Assembly (NCBI RefSeq): GCF_010389155.1
Contig: NC_057765.1
Span: forward strand, 43,977,559-44,041,558
From: Erigeron canadensis
Taxonomy: Eukaryota; Streptophyta; Magnoliopsida; Asterales; Asteraceae
DNA length: 64,000 nucleotides
Direction: 5' to 3'
Made by a program: the position numbers and the translations under genes. Below are positions 59,745 to 64,000 of this stretch, piece by piece; the first letter of the stretch is position 1; every line of letters starts with the position of its first letter. Below the pieces are notes generated by a model that was not told the origin of the DNA, searched no databases, and was given only the letters and a program-made list of their open reading frames with translations.

Positions 59745-62050
59745 GAATGGATTTTTTTTATAAAAAAAAAGAATTTTATTTTATATAATCTTAACACTTT
59801 TACTATGTCAAGATACTCGTTATACATGATAGTATGTTACGACAACACAATATTTCAATTTTCATGATAAATGTTTGACAAAAAAAAAGAACATAATAAA
59901 AAAAGGAAAAGTGGAGTACCATATAACAAGATAAATCTATAGAAAAGGATGATATTTGTTATAGATATATAGCCCTTTTACTGATTCACAATAGAAAATG
60001 ATGGAAGATGCATTTGTAAAATATTAATTCATTTTGTTTCTTTACTTTTTTTTTGAAGAATTGAAAGTAGGGAAAACGAAAGCTACAGTACATTTTTGTT
60101 TCCATTCTTTTTTCCAAACAAACAAGGGAAGTGATTCTATTTCCTTTTCTCATACCCCATTCCATTGTACCAAACAACCTATTTTCTTTTCACTCTTAAG
60201 AAATCTAATATAGAAATTATAAAACTTCATTCTTCCATGAAAGTTTGAAACAAAGATTCAGAGCGTCGCCCTCCCGAGTCCAAACTACTAACTAAAGGGC
60301 TCATAGTCATATTACCTGGGCCTGAGTTTGTTAAGGAAATTGGTGGGCTCTTCTAATGCAATCTAGCCAAAACTTTAGCTAAATATCACTCCCAAAATCA
60401 TTTATAAACTTTAGCATTTTTTAAATTTACTCAAAAGAATGTTACATGTTGTGATCATCTATAAACTTTTAAAGATGTATGTTTTTGTATATAGTGGAGA
60501 TTTAATACGGGACAAAAGGATTATTATCTTCCATACATTTTAGATTTAGAACTTATAAAAAATTCAGCCTGGTACCTTTGCTTTTAGATTCATATATCAC
60601 TAAAAGTTATAAAGGTTTGCCCTTTATTTATCTTTTCTAACTCAAACTAATTAGTCGGTCAACAAATGTCAAGTAAAGTTAATAATTTTCATTTTAGTTG
60701 ACAAAAGTTCCTTAGCTTTCAATAATAGCCATTTTAGAAGATTTCATTGTGATCAGACACTTTTTTTTAAGTTAGCTGATTTCCAAATAAGCCTGTGTCG
60801 TTTAAAAATATTTCATTAGTATAGTAAACAGTATGGATCCAGTAAATAATTGATTTCAATATCAACAGAGACGGTATCATATGGGGGGAATGTCCCTCTA
60901 AAAGTTTATATTTTGTCATGTATTTTTAAAATTTTTCTATAGTTTTTTAACATTTTACCCCTAATAAATTTATTTTTTATGGAATTTTTAATTTTGCACC
61001 TTTTGTAATTTACCGCATGTGAATATCAAATATCAAAGTTCACACAGTTGTCACTTTTAACCACAAGTTTAATCTTAGATGTACTGGGCTAATACGAGAA
61101 CTGGTCGCGTGGGCCCAACTTCATAAGAATGATATCTAATAGGGGAGACTTTTGGATGTGTATTTTGGACCCTTTATTTTTTCACATGACTATGATCAAT
61201 TTAATCATAAATAACTTGTTTTTAGATGGAAAGAAGCCATGCTTCATAGCACTCTACGAAATGAAGCTTAGTCTGTCGATTAAATGGGTAACACTCTACG
61301 GAAATCAATTTAGTCTACGAAAAGTGGATTTTGGACTAGTCTTAAATTAAGACTACTACTTCATAGCACTCTACGGAAACTCGGAAAGCAACCTTAACCT
61401 ATAAAGCATCTCGTTATATAGCAAATATATCGTAGACATAAATTGTTATGACAAATAATATTTCTCTTACTTCAAAGAGAACAAATATTGTCCCTTTAAG
61501 TTTTCAGAAAATCCTTTTGTTTATACAATATTTAACAAGTTTGTGATTTTTTAATTCTTGTCTGAAATAGCATAAAATCAATATACTTAAATACATGGTT
61601 ACAAAAAACTACAGATATAATATTCTTACAATATAAAATTAATCTAGCAAGTGGTCGGATCACAAATATTTATAAATAACACAAAAAAACAAAAATCGTG
61701 ATCAAATTAGACTTGTTTAGTGACTCTTGACTGGCATGGAATGTGTGTGCATTAAAAAAATAAAAGGGTTATTCAAGAGGATAACATAAGTACACAGTAA
61801 TATGTAATTTAGATGCTATAAGACAAATGTTAAAAGAAAATATTATATTTTTAAGTCTCCAACAACTATAAAAACATATATGTAATCATCTACTTATACT
61901 TGAAGGCATATAATTTAAATATTATTAACAGTACCCATCTTGTTTTCTTATATAATTGGAGAAAAACCCAATAATAAGTGTTGATGGAATCATGAGGAGC
62001 CTAACCCATTGTTGGAGCCAATGCCTTAATTCGCTTTTTGTTGGTTTTAA
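59745..62050. other. intergenic DNA after the truncated retrotransposon
   Basis: No coding domain is visible. Near 60115-60180 the words CCATTCCATTGTACCAAACAACC resemble one end of the GGGTGTTTGGTA MITE family, so a further decayed copy may lie there. Confidence 0.4.
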
Positions 62051-62450
62051 GGGGTGTTTGGTAGGGTGGAAATGGAATAAGAATCATTTTCCTTGTTTGG
62101 TTACACAAGAGAAAGGAAATGAAGATGTAGAAGGGGGAATCATTTCCATTCTCATGATTCCTCCCAAAATGGTGAAGAATGGTGAGAATGAAATCAAATT
62201 ACATTTTTTTTCTTTTTTTCTCATGTATTTAATTATTAATTTTAATTATTTATATTATGATATCATAATTAGTTTTTGTTAAAAAAAATTTCATATTAAT
62301 TTGTTTATTTTTTATATTTCTCTTATTATGGTTCTCTGTTGTTACCAAACAATGTAATTATTCTCTTTCCAAATACTCATTCTCTTTCCTACTATTTTCA
62401 TTATTTATTACATTTTCATTCTCAATTATTCCCTCCTACCAAATGCCCCC
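62051..62450. mobile_element. GGGTGTTTGGTA MITE, copy 2 (400 bp)
   Basis: It opens GGGGTGTTTGGTAGGGTGG and closes CCTCCTACCAAATGCCCCC, with TAA on both sides (62048-62050, 62451-62453). It matches the copy at 30423-30728 at both arms. The 108-codon ORF across its left end is not a gene. Confidence 0.75.
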
Positions 62451-62459
62451 TAATAGTCT

Positions 62460-64000
62460 CACTTTCATAACCCTTCTGGTTTGCCTTTAGAAAAAGCTGT
62501 TAGCAATGGTCCCAACTACTAAAAATTTACATTAAATATCATCCATCTTTTTCCATAGTTACTACTATATTATTGCCACATCGTAACATTAATCATTTAA
62601 ATTGCATATATCCATCATTCCGTAACTTTTTACTTCGGTTTTTAGTTTTAAAAAATGTCATTAAACTGAGTTGTCTGTTAATAATGAGTAAGAAAGATGT
62701 TTAATTAGAGATATCTTACATAAATATATCAAGTGAACGTTTGAAAATGTATGATGGCACACTAGAAGTATACGTGCAATTGCAATGTGACATCCGTTTT
62801 CGTGGTCCACTTGACACATCAAAAATATGGAACCCCTTATTGTATGTATATGTCGAGACATGGCATCACACCATGGAGTGATGGAGAAGGTGTGGATTGA
62901 GAATGAGCTTACGGCATAGGATTTCAAGTTTTATTTTAATATAAAGGTATATATATAACTTATAATTTCTTCTAAAACATACTTAATTCTATTCTAGTCA
63001 GTGAAACTTTCATGGGGTAGAAGACCCACGTGATAGGTTTATTTAGGATCCTGGACCTTCAATGGTCAAAGACAATAATCATTAGTTTTTGGGTAAATTA
63101 TAGTTATGTTTTTAACTATATGTAAGTTCAAAATTTGGTAAACTATAGTTGGGTAAAAGATCTTTACCCTTGTAAACAAACTCATTTTTACCTATAAAAT
63201 TGTACGACAATAAGAAAAAACACTAAACGTAGCCCGACAAACTGTCAATTTTGTCATATTTGGTTGCTGTCCAATTTTGTCCATTGTTTTATTATGAGAT
63301 TAAATAAAGTATTTTTATCGAATAAAATAAAGTAAAAACAGGGAATAACAAATAAAGGTAGAGTGAAAGAGACAAATCGATTGCTTTAACGGGTCAAAAA
63401 GGGTTAAATTGACCACCACATAATTTGTATTAATTCAAACTTTATATCCACATTGTACCTTTTATTGACAAAATGCCCATTTTAACACCCACATCCGATG
63501 AAAACCACAAATGTCATTTCACTCTTTACACTTTAATTTCATACCATATAACATCTAGTTGAAGCTGAGAAAGTTAAACTCTTTTATACCTTTTTATTAT
63601 ATAGTCCTATTATAAGCTCCGATATATGCAATCAAAGAACTTCTATCAGGATTATATATTTAACTGTTTTTTTTTAAACATAATAATGAATAGTCAATGA
63701 ATATTATTACATGTTTACAAGATTATGTAATCGTTTTGTAAAGTATGATTAAACAATTTGATTAACAAATGACTTACTTTATCAAATGACTGTTCAACAA
63801 TTGTTATATTTGTAAGACATATAGAAAAAGTACATATCTTTGTTTTTTTTAATTAAGTCATGTTTTTATGTTAAATAAAATACAAGCATGACTTTCTACA
63901 TTACCATATTCATTTATATCAATTAAGTTTAAAAGGAACAATATATGATGTTAAGTGTTAATATGTATTTGCTTATTTTTTTTTTATTAACTAACCCTCA
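62460..64000. other. AT-rich intergenic DNA
   Basis: No gene or clear element was recognised up to the window end. Confidence 0.45.

Noticed and set aside
61956..62282. 108-codon plus-strand ORF
   Set aside because: It crosses the boundary of the GGGTGTTTGGTA MITE and has no family features.
59745..64000. Expected gag/pol of the retrotransposon
   Set aside because: No frame shows protease, reverse transcriptase, RNase H or integrase motifs.

Overview
This is nuclear DNA of a flowering plant. It is AT-rich, its genes are interrupted by short GT-AG introns, and the space between them is packed with miniature transposons, Helitrons and retrotransposon debris. The protein families are plant-type (GRAM-VASt protein, PH-less OSBP-related protein, plastid-type class 3 lipase). 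The repeat types suggest a eudicot, perhaps an asterid such as Asteraceae, but that is inference from style and not a database match.

Five genes can be reconstructed completely. (1) 6316-11219 (+), six exons, 526 aa: an RWD-RING protein resembling the E3 ligase RNF25, with a repeated Thr/Asp/Arg-rich tail. (2) 17486-18802 (-), intronless, 438 aa: a DAD1-like plastid phospholipase A1 with an intact Ser-Asp-His triad. (3) 40054-40772 (-), three exons, 63 aa: a tiny membrane protein resembling the complex I subunit NDUFA3/B9. (4) 42617-46416 (+), ten exons, 456 aa: an OSBP-related lipid-transfer protein of the ORP3 type. (5) 47863-55840 (-), eighteen exons, 634 aa: a VAD1-like GRAM-VASt membrane protein. 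Genes 4 and 5 lie tail to tail and both belong to sterol/phospholipid-transfer families acting at membrane contacts.

The rest is mainly mobile DNA, and several elements can be delimited to the base. A Mutator-like element (4578-5976) has long terminal inverted repeats and a perfect 9-bp target duplication. A PIF/Harbinger-like element (21509-23771) has a TAA duplication, a broken Myb/SANT-like ORF and a divergent pair of ORFs around a mirrored promoter; a shorter relative lies just upstream (20805-21082). A Tourist-type MITE (28299-29252) is split by a hAT-type element (28398-29011) with an 8-bp duplication. Another hAT-type element is at 31552-32156. A family of short non-autonomous Helitron-like elements occurs at about 1.4, 4.3, 33.1, 37.2 and 48.7 kb. 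Hairpin MITEs sit inside (AT)n tracts at 26.3-30.3 kb. A 3.3-kb Ty3/Gypsy-type LTR with its primer-binding site lies at 56445-59740.

No rRNA, convincing functional tRNA, CRISPR array or intact transposase/reverse transcriptase was seen. Stretches 0.7-1.4, 2.2-2.7, 3.1-3.9, 14.2-15.7, 16.3-17.5, 24.0-26.3, 35.6-37.2, 38.5-40.0, 46.5-47.8 and 59.8-64.0 kb hold no recognisable gene.
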